Positions 1-11,431 of a stretch of DNA of 64,000 nt are shown here, in pieces; position 1 is the stretch's first letter, and each line of letters opens with the position of its first letter. The position numbers and the translations under genes are program-made. Below the pieces are notes generated by a model that saw only the letters and a list, made by a program, of their open reading frames with translations, was not told where the DNA came from and ran no database searches. Origin of the DNA: Amylostereum areolatum (Eukaryota; Basidiomycota; Agaricomycetes; Russulales; Stereaceae); the NCBI GenBank assembly GCA_012932865.1, contig SAXG01000030.1:454330-518329 (forward strand), in the 5' to 3' direction.

Positions 1-34
1 CGTCCGGTCTCATCGTGTCTAACCATGTGTGTAG

Positions 35-509
35 GGAGGTCATCGAGGCGCGCATCGCGACGTACCCCGCAGGCGCGGTACGTTCTCTTTCTCCCCCTCG
101 AGCTGCCTCTCTTCTGAATCGACGGCGTCCAAGCTCGAGTTTAGCCTGTTGGCCCTCCACGACGACCCGCTTCCCGCCCTACAACAGCAGCTTCAAGCCT
201 TCCAGCAATCCGGGAATGGTGCTGCCGCGGCCGAGGTGGCGCAGCAGCTTGCGAACGAGAACGCGAAGCGAGAGCGATGGGCGGTGCGTCTTTCCATCCT
301 CCTCCTCGTAGTTTCCTTCTCTGACGGTTCGTTGCCAGTTCGAAAACAGCCTTCGACGGCACAATCACCTTGGCCTCATCCACGCGCTCCTCGTCGCGCT
401 CGGGAAATCGGGACGGCTCGTGGGTGCGACGGAGGGCGCGCGGACGGCGATGCGGCAGCGAGTGGAGGCGCGGAGAGCAAAGGGACAATCGGCGATGGAT
501 GAGGATTGA
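35..509 (+). CDS. UCH37/UCHL5-type ubiquitin C-terminal hydrolase, 3' end only
   Basis: Three exons are visible: 35-77, 134-283 and 339-509, with 56 and 55 nt introns; bases 1-34 look like the tail of a further intron (branch-like CTAAC at 19-23). The joined product ends in a helical tail with the pattern ENSLRRHNHLGLIHALLVAL, which matches the C-terminal ULD/KEKE region of UCH37-family deubiquitinases (family pattern RRKHNYLPFI). The preceding EVIEARIATYPAG stretch fits the end of the peptidase C12 domain. UCH37 trims ubiquitin chains at the proteasome 19S cap, and the C-terminal tail seen here is the part that binds its proteasomal receptor. The catalytic Cys/His/Asp lie outside the window. 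The call rests on the tail alone, so the family is likely but the paralogue is uncertain. Confidence 0.8.
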
Positions 510-1104
510 TTACGAGGGAGCCTCGAGCTATAGCAATGCCCCGGCGGATGGTTGGCGTGATGTGTAGCATTCTTATTGAACACTTCGCGTTGTCCGTCCG
601 AAAGAAAACGACAATGTAACTGTACACAGCTGAACCACGCGCCGTCGCATCGGTCACTAGGTTGGTGGACAGGCCCTTTCCCTTTCTTCCATTCTTCTTG
701 TCTCTCTATTTGTTCCCTGCAAACAAGGTTCCCTGTTATCTGCCCACCCACCGTCGGTCGAAATAGACTTTAAACAGGAAAAAAAAAAAATCTACCCACC
801 CATCTTGACCGTGTATTCTCATTCCCTTCTCCCTTAAATTAACAACTTCCTGTCATTTCCCTCGTTTGGACCCACAGATGACATGCGACAGTTTGTAACG
901 AAGTCGAGTGCCGAATGGCCCATCTATCCATGGAGCATGGAGGCCCGTGGCCTGACATAGTATATGCGTAGACGGTCCTTGCGATCGTTCAATAACCTTT
1001 GAACTGAGTGGGGGAAGTCCGGCTCGCACTGCAGCATGTCACCAAGCTTTTGCTGTGGCCCTTCCAATTAAATCAAAATCAACGATTCTTGAAGACTCGT
1101 ACTA
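510..1104. other. Intergenic region, convergent 3' ends
   Basis: This stretch separates two genes that point towards each other. It contains an A-run near 779-791 and AT-richer spacer, compatible with 3' UTRs and poly(A) signals. I see no credible coding sequence or RNA gene in it. Confidence 0.6.
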
Positions 1105-2920
1105 CTACCTCGCGGCTCTGACTCCCCAGTTTGTCGTCCAACCCTCCGGCCACATGCACCACCACCTCTCCTTCTCTTCCTCTCCCCCTCCCTCCCCCCT
1201 CCCCTTCCCCTTATCCAAACCCCCTTCCACCTTCCCGAGCCCCCCAAAGGGCCCGACCACCCCTATCCATGTTCTTACCGCGCTCCCTCCCTCCATTCGC
1301 ATGTTTGACCACCATCGTCCGCCGCAGCGATCGTACCGCCCCGTTATCGTGAAGGCGTGTCCGTGCTCGTCTGTTCCGGTACCGCGGACGAAGATGGATC
1401 CCATGAGGGGTGTAGCGGGAGTGGAGAGATTGGCAGAAGGAGAAGAAACGCGACAGAGCGTAAACGCTACCGGCGTCCGCCTCGTCCCCACATATCCCTG
1501 CACCTCGCCCGAAGGCCCATATACCCGTATATCAAACGCGTGGCCCGTCCATGGTATGCCCTTTGACCCATCGCCCTCGAACAGGGCGTCCAGAGGCGTT
1601 CGTGCGGTTGGTGACTTTAACCAGCCCTCGTCTTCGTCTTCGTCGTCATTGCCCCCTCTTTCGTCTTCGTCCCCAGCCCCAAACCCCGGCCCACTCCACA
1701 CCGCACCGGCAGGAAACACAGGCACGTCCGTCGGCCCGTCCCGCTTCAGATCAACGTGAACGAGGACGAAGAGGAGGTTAAAGAGCGCGTTGGACCGCGC
1801 GCGGGTTTCGTTCGAGGATGCTTGGCGCTCGCGGTCAGGATCCGTGCGCTCATGGCCTTGCTCGAGGAGGGGAGGCGCGCAGAGCTCGCGGTAGAGTTCG
1901 CGCGCTGGTCCTGCGGCGGATAGACGCGCGAAAAGCGTGGGCCAAAGCGCGTCCTCGATGCCCTCCAGCAGTCCCTCGACCGCGGCGCGATCGCCTGACA
2001 GCGGCGCGCGTTCGGTCAAAAGTGCAGAATGCAGGGGACGAGGAGGGCGCACCGAGCAGCAGCAGATTCCCAACGCACGCGCACGCGCGCTCGAAGGACG
2101 CGCAATCATCCGCGCTCGTGCTCGAGCCGCGGAGGTGGGGTGCGAGACAGCGCACGAGGACGCAACGAAGGACAGTGCGCCAGATGGGACGGTAGGCGGG
2201 TTGTAGGAGGGTCGGGATCGTGCGTGCGCCTGTTGTGGGGGGGAGGGGGGGTGAGAAGGGGGACGAGACGAGGGGGAGGGAGGGGGGAGACGTACGATGT
2301 CGGACGAGGAGCGCGGGGAGGACCTCGCCGATATCCTCGAGCCAGGCGTACATTTTCAGCCCGTGGAGGGCGTGCGTGCCGTCCCACGCGTCGCAATCGA
2401 ACATCTCGTTCTCCAGCTTGTCGTCGTCGTCGTCACGGGCGTTGGTGCTGAGCACTCCATCGCGGTCAAGCTCGCGGTCCGGTTGGTCGTCCTCGTCCTT
2501 GCCGTATGCGTTTGCGTTTGCATCTTCGTCCTGGGTATATCCCGAGTCCAACAACGGTGCGAGGAAGTACCCCTCCGACGCCGCCTCCTCGAGCAGCCGT
2601 GCGACCTGCGCATGCACCCGCTCGACGGTCTGCCACTTGCGTAGCCGATTCTCCTGTCGCTCCTGGACTCCTTCTCCCCCTTTGTGGTTTCCCTCTCCCC
2701 TCTCTCGTTCATCGTCGGCTCCAGCTGCCCCTCCCTCGTCACCGCTCTCCCACCCCTCCACATCCCACCCCGCCCGTTCCACCCGCTGTTTATTCACCTC
2801 CGGGTCCCTCACCGCGGCGTGGAGCGCGTGGTTAGTGGACGCGAGGGAGGTGAGGTCGGCTGAGGCGGGGAGGTGGAGGGCGATAGTGCGGAGGAGGGCG
2901 GGCGAGAGGTTCGAGAGCAT
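1105..2920 (-). CDS. F-box-like protein (paralogue of the gene at 46557-48244)
   Basis: Three exons, read right to left: 2920-2296, 2229-2053 and 1994-1105, with 66 and 58 nt introns; the frame is continuous and gives about 563 residues. The N-terminus (LSPALLRTIALHLPASADL, then SLASTNHALHAAV) has the spacing of an F-box, the domain that docks substrates to SCF ubiquitin ligases through Skp1. An acidic, low-complexity stretch follows at about residues 60-170. The C-terminal part ends in a Trp/Gly-rich module (RWWSN, WWCMWPEGW) shared with the 46.6 kb gene, where it reads GRWDC and GWWWFWP. Exon organisation is also shared: three exons with an intron at the same place after the LEDIGE / MRHMGE segment. 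F-box identity is from pattern only; the substrate is unknown. The start is the ATG at 2920. Confidence 0.65.
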
Positions 2921-4219
2921 GATGCCGTGCTAGGTGTGCGCGTGCGCGGTGTATGCCTGCGTGCACCCTCGAGTGAGATGTGTGCAGAGGAAGGGAAAGG
3001 AAAAACGGGCTGAGAAAGAGACGCACTGATGCCCACGGCCTGCATAACCGACGGCTATGCGTTCAAACGCTCGCGTTGCGAGGGTCACGAGGCGTTGGTC
3101 CACCGCGGAATCAGTGGATACATCCCGACTGCCAGCCGCGCAGCGCGCCTGTTGTGCGCGGGCGTGCGATGAAACAGAAGATGAGAAGACGGTCGGGTGA
3201 GGACAGGCGAGGGTAGGGCCGTCGCGTCGCCAGATCAGATGGTCGTGGTCGGTGGTCAACTTGTGTGAACTCAGTGAAGTTCACGCGCCTCGCACGATTC
3301 GCAATCGGCAACGCACACCTTGTCCAGCCCCAACTCGCCGAGTCGCCTCTCAGCGGCCTTCCCAAGAGAACGAGATACATTTCGTCGGTTATTTACACCA
3401 AGCATGTACCATTTAATGTGCAGCCCCGTTTGCGGTCCAACAATTCGATCCAACGCCCGCAATAGGTAGCGCTCGACCTTCGGGCGTGCTCCGTTGAGCT
3501 CGTTCAACTCCTTACTAGTACTGCCGGTAGCGAGCACCAAGTGGCAAACGCCAACCGATGCAGCACTTCTCACGCTGCGGAAGTCTGAGACCGGAGAGGG
3601 CCCATGTCACAAACGGACGCCTTGAGATTGGAAACGCTCTCTCCCTCTCCCTCTCGCCAGCGCGCGATGTGCGCGCATAGCGCCGGCGTGACGTCCAGCC
3701 CCGCCCGAGAACGGTATTCGCGACGAAGAGTGCGTTGTCGATGTTGTCACTGGTACTCTGAGGGCGCGTGGTTGGTTGTCGCGCAACGAGCGCATAACTG
3801 GAGCGTCGTACCAGACAGAAATCCTCCGGGCACATTATCTCGCCGGATAACAAGACATATAGAGGTCCACGTACCACGCAGTAATCGTAGAGGCTCTAAG
3901 CCAACTGTACCGCATGTGCAGTGACGAGGATCCATGTCTGCTACCTGAAAGCCGCGAACTTCAGGATCAACGACTGGCTTGGACTATGTACCGGTCCTAT
4001 TTCCAGGTCAGCTCGACAGGGGATTTTTCAAGCTGGACGTCCGTGGATTCATACTTATATCTGGGATGGTTTGCAATGGGTGCAAGGAGCTTGAGCCAGC
4101 TGAGATTATTTAATTCGGCAACTGCCGACCACGGGAGGATGACTGGACTGTTTTTTTCTGCGGAACATACGGGGCAACTTGACCCTGCCCTCCACCTCCA
4201 CTCCTCTCCTCACGCCCTC
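2921..4219. other. Upstream region between divergent F-box and IMPDH genes
   Basis: About 1.3 kb between the divergent starts of the F-box-like gene and IMP dehydrogenase. ORFs here are short, overlapping on both strands, and show no family pattern or intron logic that I can support. The segment 3600-3670 is CT-rich, as expected for a basidiomycete promoter. A reading frame runs from 3914 into the IMPDH start, but its N-terminal part has no IMPDH similarity, so I treat it as 5' UTR. Confidence 0.5.
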
Positions 4220-6280
4220 ATGTCCCAGAACGCCTATCTCGACCCCACCACAGCGCTCGACGTCCTCAAGACCTACCCCCACAGCGATGGTCTCTCCGTC
4301 CAGCAACTCATGGACTCCACCATCCACGGCGGCCTCACCTACAACGACTTCCTCATGCTACCCGGAAAGATCGATTTCGGCGCGCACTCGGTCGTCACCG
4401 AGAGCAGGGTCACTCGCAACGTCGTGTTGAAGACGCCGTTCTTCAGTAGTCCGATGGACACCGTCACGGAGGGCGAGATGGCCATTGCGATGGCGGTGCG
4501 TTTTTTCCCCTCCTCGTTCGCTTCCAGTGCAATGCTTAACGGACGTCGACGCAGCTGTTGGGGGGCATCGGCGTTATTCACCACAACCAGTCGGCAGCGT
4601 CGCAGGCGGCGATGGTCCGCGCCGTCAAGCGCCACGAGAACGGCTTTATCACCGACCCCGTCGTATTTTCTCCCAACCACACCGTCGAAGATGTTTTGGA
4701 CATCAAGGCTCGTCTCGGTTTCTGTGGTATTCCCGTCACAGGTGAGTGTCCTCCTTCCGCTATCGTCTTACGAGTAGGACTGCGAGGTGGGGACCCGTCG
4801 GCCGCGTGGCCGCGTCGCGTATTTCCTTTCCCTGGGCCTAGGGGCGCGCACTCCGCATGTCGTGCAACGAGCGCACGCTCTCGCCAAGGGATAGCCACGC
4901 CTTATCTCCACCTCGCTCGTCCTCGCCAATGATGAGTCAAAACTACACTTTTAACCTTCGTTCTTCCGCACCAACGCGTTTTTTCGCGTGATATGGGGAG
5001 ACGTGTATACTTTGTTCTGAACCGTTCTTCTTCTTTGGTCCATCTACGAGAATATCTGACTGAAGATTGCTTTCCGTGCAGATACTGGTGCCCTCGGTGG
5101 CAAGCTCGTTGGGATCGTCACCTCTAGGGACGTGCAATTCCACTCCGCCTCCTCCAGCCTCAGCGAGGTTATGACAACCGAGCTCGTCACCGCACCACAA
5201 GGCATCACCCTCACCCAGGCCAACGACATCCTCCGCGACTCCAAGAAGGGCAAGCTCCCCATCATCGACGCCGAGGGCCGTCTCGTCTCCCTCCTTGCGC
5301 GCTCCGACCTGCTCAAAAACCAGACCTACCCCCTGGCTTCCAAGCTCCCGGAGAGCAAACAGCTTTACTCCGCCGCGGCCATCGGGACGCGCCCCTCGGA
5401 CCGCGACCGTCTCGCGCTCCTCGTCGACGCCGGACTCGACATCATCGTCCTCGACTCCTCCCAGGGCAACTCCATCTTCCAAGTCGAGATGGTCCAGTGG
5501 ATCAAGGCGACCTACCCCAAACTCGAGGTCATCGCCGGAAACGTTGTCACCCGGGAGCAGGCCGCGACCCTTATCGCCGCGGGCGCGGACGGCCTCCGCG
5601 TCGGCATGGGCTCGGGCTCGATCTGCATCACCCAGGAGGTCATGGCCGTCGGACGGCCGCAGGCCACCGCCGTGTACGCCGTCGCGGAGTTCGCGAGCAA
5701 GTTCGGCGTGCCCGTCATCGCGGACGGCGGCATCTCCAACGTCGGACACATCGTCAAGGCGCTCGCGCTCGGCGCAGGCGCGGTGATGATGGGCGGGCTG
5801 CTCGCGGGCACGACCGAGGCCCCGGGGGAGTACTTCTACCACGAGGGGAAGCGCGTGAAGGCGTACCGCGGGATGGGGTCGCTCGAGGCGATGGAGCAGG
5901 GCAAGCCCGGCGCGCCGACGGCGGGAGGGAAACCGGGGACGTCGAAGTATCCGAGCCCGCCCTCGAAGGGCGAGGCGGAGAAGCATGTGCACGAGAACGC
6001 GGCAACGACGCGGTATTTCTCCGAGGCGTCGACGGTCAAGGTCGCGCAGGGTGTGTCCGGGGACGTGCAGGACAAGGGCAGCGTGAAGGACTTTTTGCCG
6101 TATCTGCACGTTGGGCTGCAGCATTCGTTCCAGGATATCGGGGTCCGGAACGTGGGCGAGTTGAGGGAGGGCGTGAAGGAAGGCAAGGTGCGGTTTGAGT
6201 TGAGGACGGCGAGCGCGCAGGTCGAGGGTGGGGTGCATGGGTTGAATTCATATACGAAGAGGCTGTTTGCTGCGGCATGA
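4220..6280 (+). CDS. IMD: Inosine-5'-monophosphate dehydrogenase
   Basis: Three exons, 4220-4495, 4555-4741 and 5082-6280, give 553 residues. The enzyme oxidises IMP to XMP with NAD+, the committed step of guanine nucleotide synthesis, in the cytosol. Visible hallmarks are the N-terminal [12 protein letters not shown] segment, two CBS modules at roughly residues 110-235 ([25 protein letters not shown]), the substrate loop [13 protein letters not shown] with the catalytic Cys at residue 336, the phosphate-binding [15 protein letters not shown] and [14 protein letters not shown] segment, and the flap [10 protein letters not shown]. The C-terminus ([19 protein letters not shown]) is complete. 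Between the flap and ARYF-like TTRYFSE there is a Gly/Pro/Ser-rich insertion of about 30 residues absent from yeast IMD. Intron 1 is 59 nt; intron 2, at 340 nt, is unusually long for this locus. The start is chosen as the first ATG giving an IMPDH-like N-terminus. Confidence 0.95.
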
Positions 6281-6497
6281 GGGTAGACGTTTTTAGGTTC
6301 CTTGGTTTGTATTAGCACATTGTTGTATCATGAGTCATTTTCGCGATCATCCACGGGGACGCAAGTTTGAGGACGACATGCTGTACATTTATGAAAGACC
6401 AATCGAAAAACATGGTTTCAAGGAATACAATTACATTAGGGAGACGGTGCAGACGCGTGGACGCGCGTAAGCATCACTGCAATCGGGTGAATTAACC

Positions 6498-6961
6498 CTA
6501 CGACGAGGCGGTGGACCGTGACTGGAGCTTTCTCAGCGCCTGCTCTGCGGCAATATCTCGGGCAAGGTTCTTCTGAGGACCAGCCGTTCCGGTTCCGTAT
6601 TCTTCCCCGTCAACTTCACAGTCGTCCGTCAGAAAATCAAAAAGGCGCGATCACGGGCGCGAATGGGACGTAGCACGCACTCTTGCAGACGCACGTCCAC
6701 TTCGGATCGTGGGGCGGCCCCGACGCGCTCTCGATCCAGCTGAGCGAATCCACCATTCCCTTGGCCTGCAATACTGTCACACACCAGTATATAATCCGCG
6801 GTTTTGCGGGAAGGACGGGAGAAACGCGCACGGTTATTCAGCAAGAGCGAGGCTGGATCGGGAGGTGTGGCGTTAGTAACTTATGAGGTAGGATCCCGGA
6901 TAAGGGAGGATGCGACAATCGCACACCACGCACGTCGTACTCTTGGTCCTTTGTCCGCCAT
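6498..6961 (-). CDS. Small dsRNA-binding-domain protein, four exons, 85 aa
   Basis: Exons on the minus strand are 6961-6934, 6852-6832 (21 nt), 6773-6681 and 6613-6498, with introns of 81, 58 and 67 nt; all phases agree. The 85-residue product is essentially one dsRBD: an N-terminal helix LLLNNLLQAKGMVDSLSW, then SASGPPHDPKWTCVCKIDG, then GTGTAGPQKNLARDIAAEQA, which matches the dsRBD pattern (GP.H...F...V...G...G.G.SKK.AK..AA..AL). Such domains contact A-form dsRNA along the minor and major grooves. No catalytic domain is attached. It lies in the 3' flank of IMPDH, tail to tail. The function is unknown; it could partner with Dicer or act alone. The domain call is firm; the first exon, nine codons plus one base, is the least certain part. 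Confidence 0.75.
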
Positions 6962-8239
6962 AGTCTCGTTTCTGAACTCGGATCGTGAATATTGGGGGGA
7001 GCAGGAAACAGGGATGAAAACGGCACCCACCATGATTTTTGCCTTCTATCTTATACTGCAGATATCACCCCCCGGCATCCGAGTCGTCTCAAGGAACGCA
7101 TCTTCTAATCTTCCGCCGTTCCATTGTTCAATGACTCCATCCATCGATCCCACCGCGGTCGCGCGCCAATTAGAGCAGCCCACGGGACCGAGTACGTCTG
7201 CTTTGTCCCTCGCATTGTTCGACCAGACGAGACGGACGGTCTATAAACTTTCCCCGCCGGTCGGATTCGGATCCCGCTCGCTCTGTCACACGCACAGAAA
7301 TGCGTTGTTCGTACGTTGTGATCCATGGTCCGAGATGGCGTTAGATATGATAGAAGTCCAGCTGGCGAGCACGCGCGGGGGGAAGAGGTGTCGTCATCGT
7401 TCATTTGGAGGGCTTGGACGGTCTGGACGAAATACGGCGAAACGTAGCATCAATATTGCAGGCGCGTGTACGTTACAGAAGGGTCGGGAGTGGGCGACGT
7501 CTTTGGGGGTGTATAAAGAGAGATGCGGGGAATATACGCAGATAAACCAGAGAACGTCGCTTCTGGAATACGAGGTCTTCACGGCGACACGCGTGCAGTA
7601 TGTATCGTTCGACTTCGGCATCCGTCAATGGGACTATACAGTAGTCTCGAGGATGACGAGAAGAATGACGGCTTGAACATACAGTACTGAGGTCGCGTGA
7701 GCCCTATGTAGGTGGGATAAGAAGAAAGTCGTCACGCACCTGTTTACGACCCGCAATAGACGGAGCGAATGCGTATGACCGTCTTGTGATCTCCCCAGAT
7801 GAGCATATGGCGCTTGCAGGATGGGTGGGCGGTACGATCCTGTGAGACATGTTTGCGAAACGACGGTCGCCGCAGGCCATATGCGGTCTGTTGTACCGGT
7901 CCTAAAGCGCTATCAGAATTCCAAGTTCATAGCGGTCCCAGTACGCTTGTAGGACCGTCATGTCCGACTCGGAGGGCGCATGTAAGATGCAGACCCCAGA
8001 TTGTGTCGCTCCCGGACGACTCGGAAACTTGCTGAGACAGTTGGAAGGGGGGGTGCGCCAGGCCGTGAGCGCGCGTTTATGGTTGTTTCAAGCCGCAGAT
8101 GGATCAGAACGTGGGGCTGCAGTGCGAAGCGCCTTTGAAGAGCAGGAAAGAGATGGTGGTGGGTTGAAACAAGTTGAGACAGCAGCCTGAGCGTGTCGTC
8201 GCCAGTCGCGACCACTGTCGCCGGTACGATGCCGCTGTG
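6962..8239. other. Intergenic region without a recognisable gene
   Basis: About 1.3 kb upstream of the dsRBD gene and downstream of farnesyl diphosphate synthase. A long plus-strand reading frame crosses 6804-7676, but its composition is not protein-like, it has no recognisable motif, and it overlaps the dsRBD gene on the other strand. I see no supportable gene, RNA or repeat here. Confidence 0.5.
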
Positions 8240-8240
8240 A

Positions 8241-8270
8241 TCTTATCTTATCTAATCTAATCTTATCTTC
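8241..8270. repeat. Pentanucleotide microsatellite (TCTTA/TCTAA)6
   Basis: Six consecutive pentamers of the forms TCTTA, TCTAA and TCTTC lie just past the 3' end of the farnesyl diphosphate synthase gene. It is a short simple-sequence repeat with no visible function. Confidence 0.8.
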
Positions 8271-8321
8271 TACCACTCGGACTGGACAATGTACAGTATA
8301 AAACAAGGCCTTCTGATAAAT

Positions 8322-9689
8322 CTACTTGGAGCGATTGTAAATCTTCGCAATGTAGCTCCGGAACACCTCCTTCGTCAGGACCGCGCCCCCGCTCGGGCTC
8401 TCGATATCCGAGAGCTGGTCCACGAGCTCCTCGATACGTCCGAACGTCCTCTCCTCGTACTCCGCATAAACCCTATCCAGCCCCACCTCTCTATACACCT
8501 CCTTCACGCGCGCTTCGGCCGCGGCGTCCTTACGCCCGTACGACGCGTCGAGGATGGCGCGCTGTTCGGGCGACGCGAGCGCGAGCGCGGTCGCGATGCA
8601 CCACGAGCACTTGTTGTCCACGATGTCCGTACCCACCTTGCCAATCTGCTTCGGCGTGCCCGCGTAGTCGATGTAGTCGTCCTGGATCTGGAACAGGTTC
8701 CCGAGCGGGACGAGGATCTCGAACGCGAGCTTGTACACATCCGGGCGCCGGCTCCACCAGTCGCGACCGGTCATGGGGAAGCCGCATATGACGAGCGCGA
8801 GCGCGATAGGGAGGTAGAAGGAGTAGAGCGAGGTTTTGAAGATGACGATGATTTTGTGGCTTGTGATGGGAGACGTGAGACGCGTCCTGACGCACGGCTT
8901 CACTAGCTTCACTCACCGGTCTAGCGAAAACTTTGAGAGGTCCACGTCGTCCTCCGGGGCCGTGATGAGGTCCAAAGTTTGCCCCATCACGGTCTTCTGC
9001 ATCGACTGTCGACAGGTGAGTGCCAGGCGTGGTCATCGGAAAACGAACATACGTCGTGCAGGATGTCGACGAGCGCGCTGTAGTACGATTGGGTGCGGAA
9101 GTGCGTCCGGACGATGTTGAAGATCGCGCCTTTGATGATGCCCGCGTCGTTGATCGCGCGGCTCCCGACGCCCTCGACGTGGTACCAGCACGGCTTCCCG
9201 CGACGAGTAATCGATTGGTCCATCATGTCGTCTATGACGAGGCAGTACGCGTGGGCCTGCGCGTCCGGAATTATCAGAGACATACGAACGCGCAGGGGAG
9301 AAGGAGAACGAACGAGCTCGATGGCCCACCCGAGCGCGATCGCGCGCGCGTGCTCCTCGTCCGACAGCTCGCGTTGGACAAGCAAGCTCGCGGTTTCGAA
9401 GACGCTGACCCCGCGATGTTGCTTTCCTCCAGGAAGATTGTAGTCGATACTCTGACAATTGGTTCGAGTCGTAGCACGGGGCAGAAGCCGGCTCACGCAC
9501 CCGTGTGTAGTACTCGAGGACGTCCTCTGGCAGGCCGTTGTCCTTGAGGTAGTCCAGAATGCCCTGCTTGAGAGACGCGTACGTTTTCTGGAAACGCTCG
9601 CGGGCGGACGCGGGCACTTTTGACGGGGCCTCGTCGCCCGTGGGGCGCGTGTTCAAGGTGAGGGGGAGGGTCATGTCGTGGGGGGCCAT
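8322..9689 (-). CDS. ERG20: Farnesyl diphosphate synthase
   Basis: Five exons on the minus strand (9689-9501, 9451-9314, 9256-9053, 9005-8917, 8859-8322) with introns of 49, 57, 47 and 57 nt give 385 residues. The enzyme condenses dimethylallyl and geranyl diphosphates with isopentenyl diphosphate to make FPP for sterols, ubiquinone, dolichol and protein prenylation. The first Asp-rich motif reads DDMMD within LVIDDMMDQSITRRG, and the second reads DDYID within LFQIQDDYIDYAGTPKQIGK; both Mg2+-binding motifs are intact. YNLPGGK near the N-terminus and IYNRSK at the C-terminus fit the family. An N-terminal extension of about 25 residues precedes the conserved domain; a start at the internal ATG five codons later is possible. 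No other terpene or sterol gene is adjacent, so this is a housekeeping copy. Confidence 0.95.
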
Positions 9690-11431
9690 TTGGATCTGGT
9701 ACTTGGAGGAGTTCGCATCGGCTTTCGAAGTATTTATCTCTATAACTTTGTGTCGTTCGGGAGCCCGCCGAAATGGAGGGCGGGGGAGAGGGTCATGGGC
9801 ACGGAGCCCGCATCATGCACCCGCAGACGTTCGCGCGTCCGAGGGAGCCTACTTATGAGGGATGGATTATGACATTCTCGCCTCTAAACACCGTTGTCTT
9901 CAGAGTGGTGTGATGCAAAAATCTGGCGTATTTGGCGTCACAAAGCACAATTGACCGACTGGTTGAGGTCGAGAACCCTCAAGTCAGGATGGTGACGCAA
10001 AGAGCCTGAGGTGTTTTGGCGATTTCTTCGTGAAATACATCGGCGCGTCATATAAATATATCATGTGCATACTATTATCTGTCGTACCCGGCCAATTTGT
10101 AACAACAGCAAAGGCAAACTATGTAAGTAAATACGTAGTAGTAGAACTTGGAAAGGGAAGACGCGTTGAACACGTGATCGATGACTTGATGACTCTGACG
10201 TAGATAGATAGATCCTGTTGCCGCCGCTGGCCGCCCTCGGGCCTCGATATACGTACACACATCTGGTACTACACAACTACGCGTTCTCACTCGCTTCAAC
10301 ATCAACCTGTTCAGACAGGGTGACAGCCTCCATGGCTATTTCATCCAGGCCTCCATCCCGAGCCGAGATTAAGGTGGGCCTAGTACGAGTAGCAGATAAG
10401 AATTGGAAAAGAAGTCATGAATGCACAAATAACATACATACCATTGCTTCCATGAGCTTGGGAGAAATACGATTGCGACGCGCGGTCGTCGTCTCCTTAC
10501 CCGACAAGAAAACGCTCGCAGGAAACAGCTAATGCCTAAATAGGAAGAATATTCATAGCAGGACAAAGGACCGTAGGGTAGTCCCTCCAAACAGTCAGGA
10601 TCCCGAATGGACCAGGGTGTTAGTGCCGTTGAACTTGTCGACGCCAACCATCCCCTCACATTCGACTTTGCCCAGCCAATTCCGCCTGGACGACGACAAC
10701 GCCGTCTCGGCCCTCACCCTACGGGGTCGACCAGCTCGGCGTGGAACACAGTGCTTTTTCTACTTCGTGTGTCATCTGACCCATCCTAACCTCTTCTTCT
10801 TTGGCAGTGGTCGTCGTATGACACACGCAGTGCGGAGGCGCCAACACCTGCTACAACGCCGCCCTCGAAGCCGCCGCCGGTCAAGAAAAACACACAGGCT
10901 TACCTGGCCCCGAGCCCCCATAGCCCCCGCTCCTGACACGCCCCCTGGGCGCTGGCTCGCACCTCTGACCGCTATGGCCACAGAGCTCAGTGCCGGCACC
11001 GCGGAGCATGACCACGTGAACCATCGAAGTGCGCTCACGATGTTGCGGTACAGGCCAACGTTGAGAAACAGGTAGAACCTTTTTTCGGCTGACTCGGTGA
11101 TGTGGGAGGGCCGTGTGGCGGAGTCTGGGAGGAAGGTGTGAGTGCATGGGTTGCTCTATGAAGTTGAGAGCGGGATGTTGTGGGACCTTGGGGTGACGAG
11201 AGGACTGCCGCATGAAAAAACGGTGGAAGGCGTATGATGCGTACGACGGTACGCCTCCTCCATGTATATACTGTACGCAAGGACCTACAAGTTAGTCATA
11301 AATCATCAGAGGCAGAAGTGGCACGAACTGGCACGAACCTGTCGTATACGAACATCTCGACATCGCCGGAATGACACACTTAGGGTCTGGATCACGAGCA
11401 GGGAATGATTAATGATTATCAATTAATGTTA
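9690..11431. other. Long region without a supportable gene
   Basis: About 1.7 kb between the farnesyl diphosphate synthase promoter and a TIR element. A Pro/Thr/Ser-rich reading frame (near 10806-10935, preceded by an intron-like TTTGGCAG acceptor at about 10800) could be a remnant exon, but I cannot join it to a start or to a known family. The rest shows only short overlapping ORFs. Confidence 0.4.

Noticed and set aside
4929..5062. C/D snoRNA-like pattern (ATGATGA and CTGA) in IMPDH intron 2
   Set aside because: The spacing is long for a C/D box RNA and the bases outside the two boxes do not form the required terminal stem.
4943..6238. 431-codon minus-strand frame opposite IMPDH
   Set aside because: It is an antisense shadow produced by strong third-position bias of the IMPDH gene; no motif or intron logic.
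6804..7676. 290-codon plus-strand frame
   Set aside because: It overlaps the dsRBD gene on the other strand, lacks recognisable motifs and has non-protein-like composition.
4220..9689. IMPDH and FPP synthase as parts of a mycophenolate or terpenoid cluster
   Set aside because: Both look like housekeeping copies; no polyketide synthase, terpene cyclase, P450 or transporter is nearby.
10607..10955. Possible two-exon Pro/Thr/Ser-rich gene
   Set aside because: An acceptor-like site and a proline-rich frame exist, but no start, no donor in phase and no family support.
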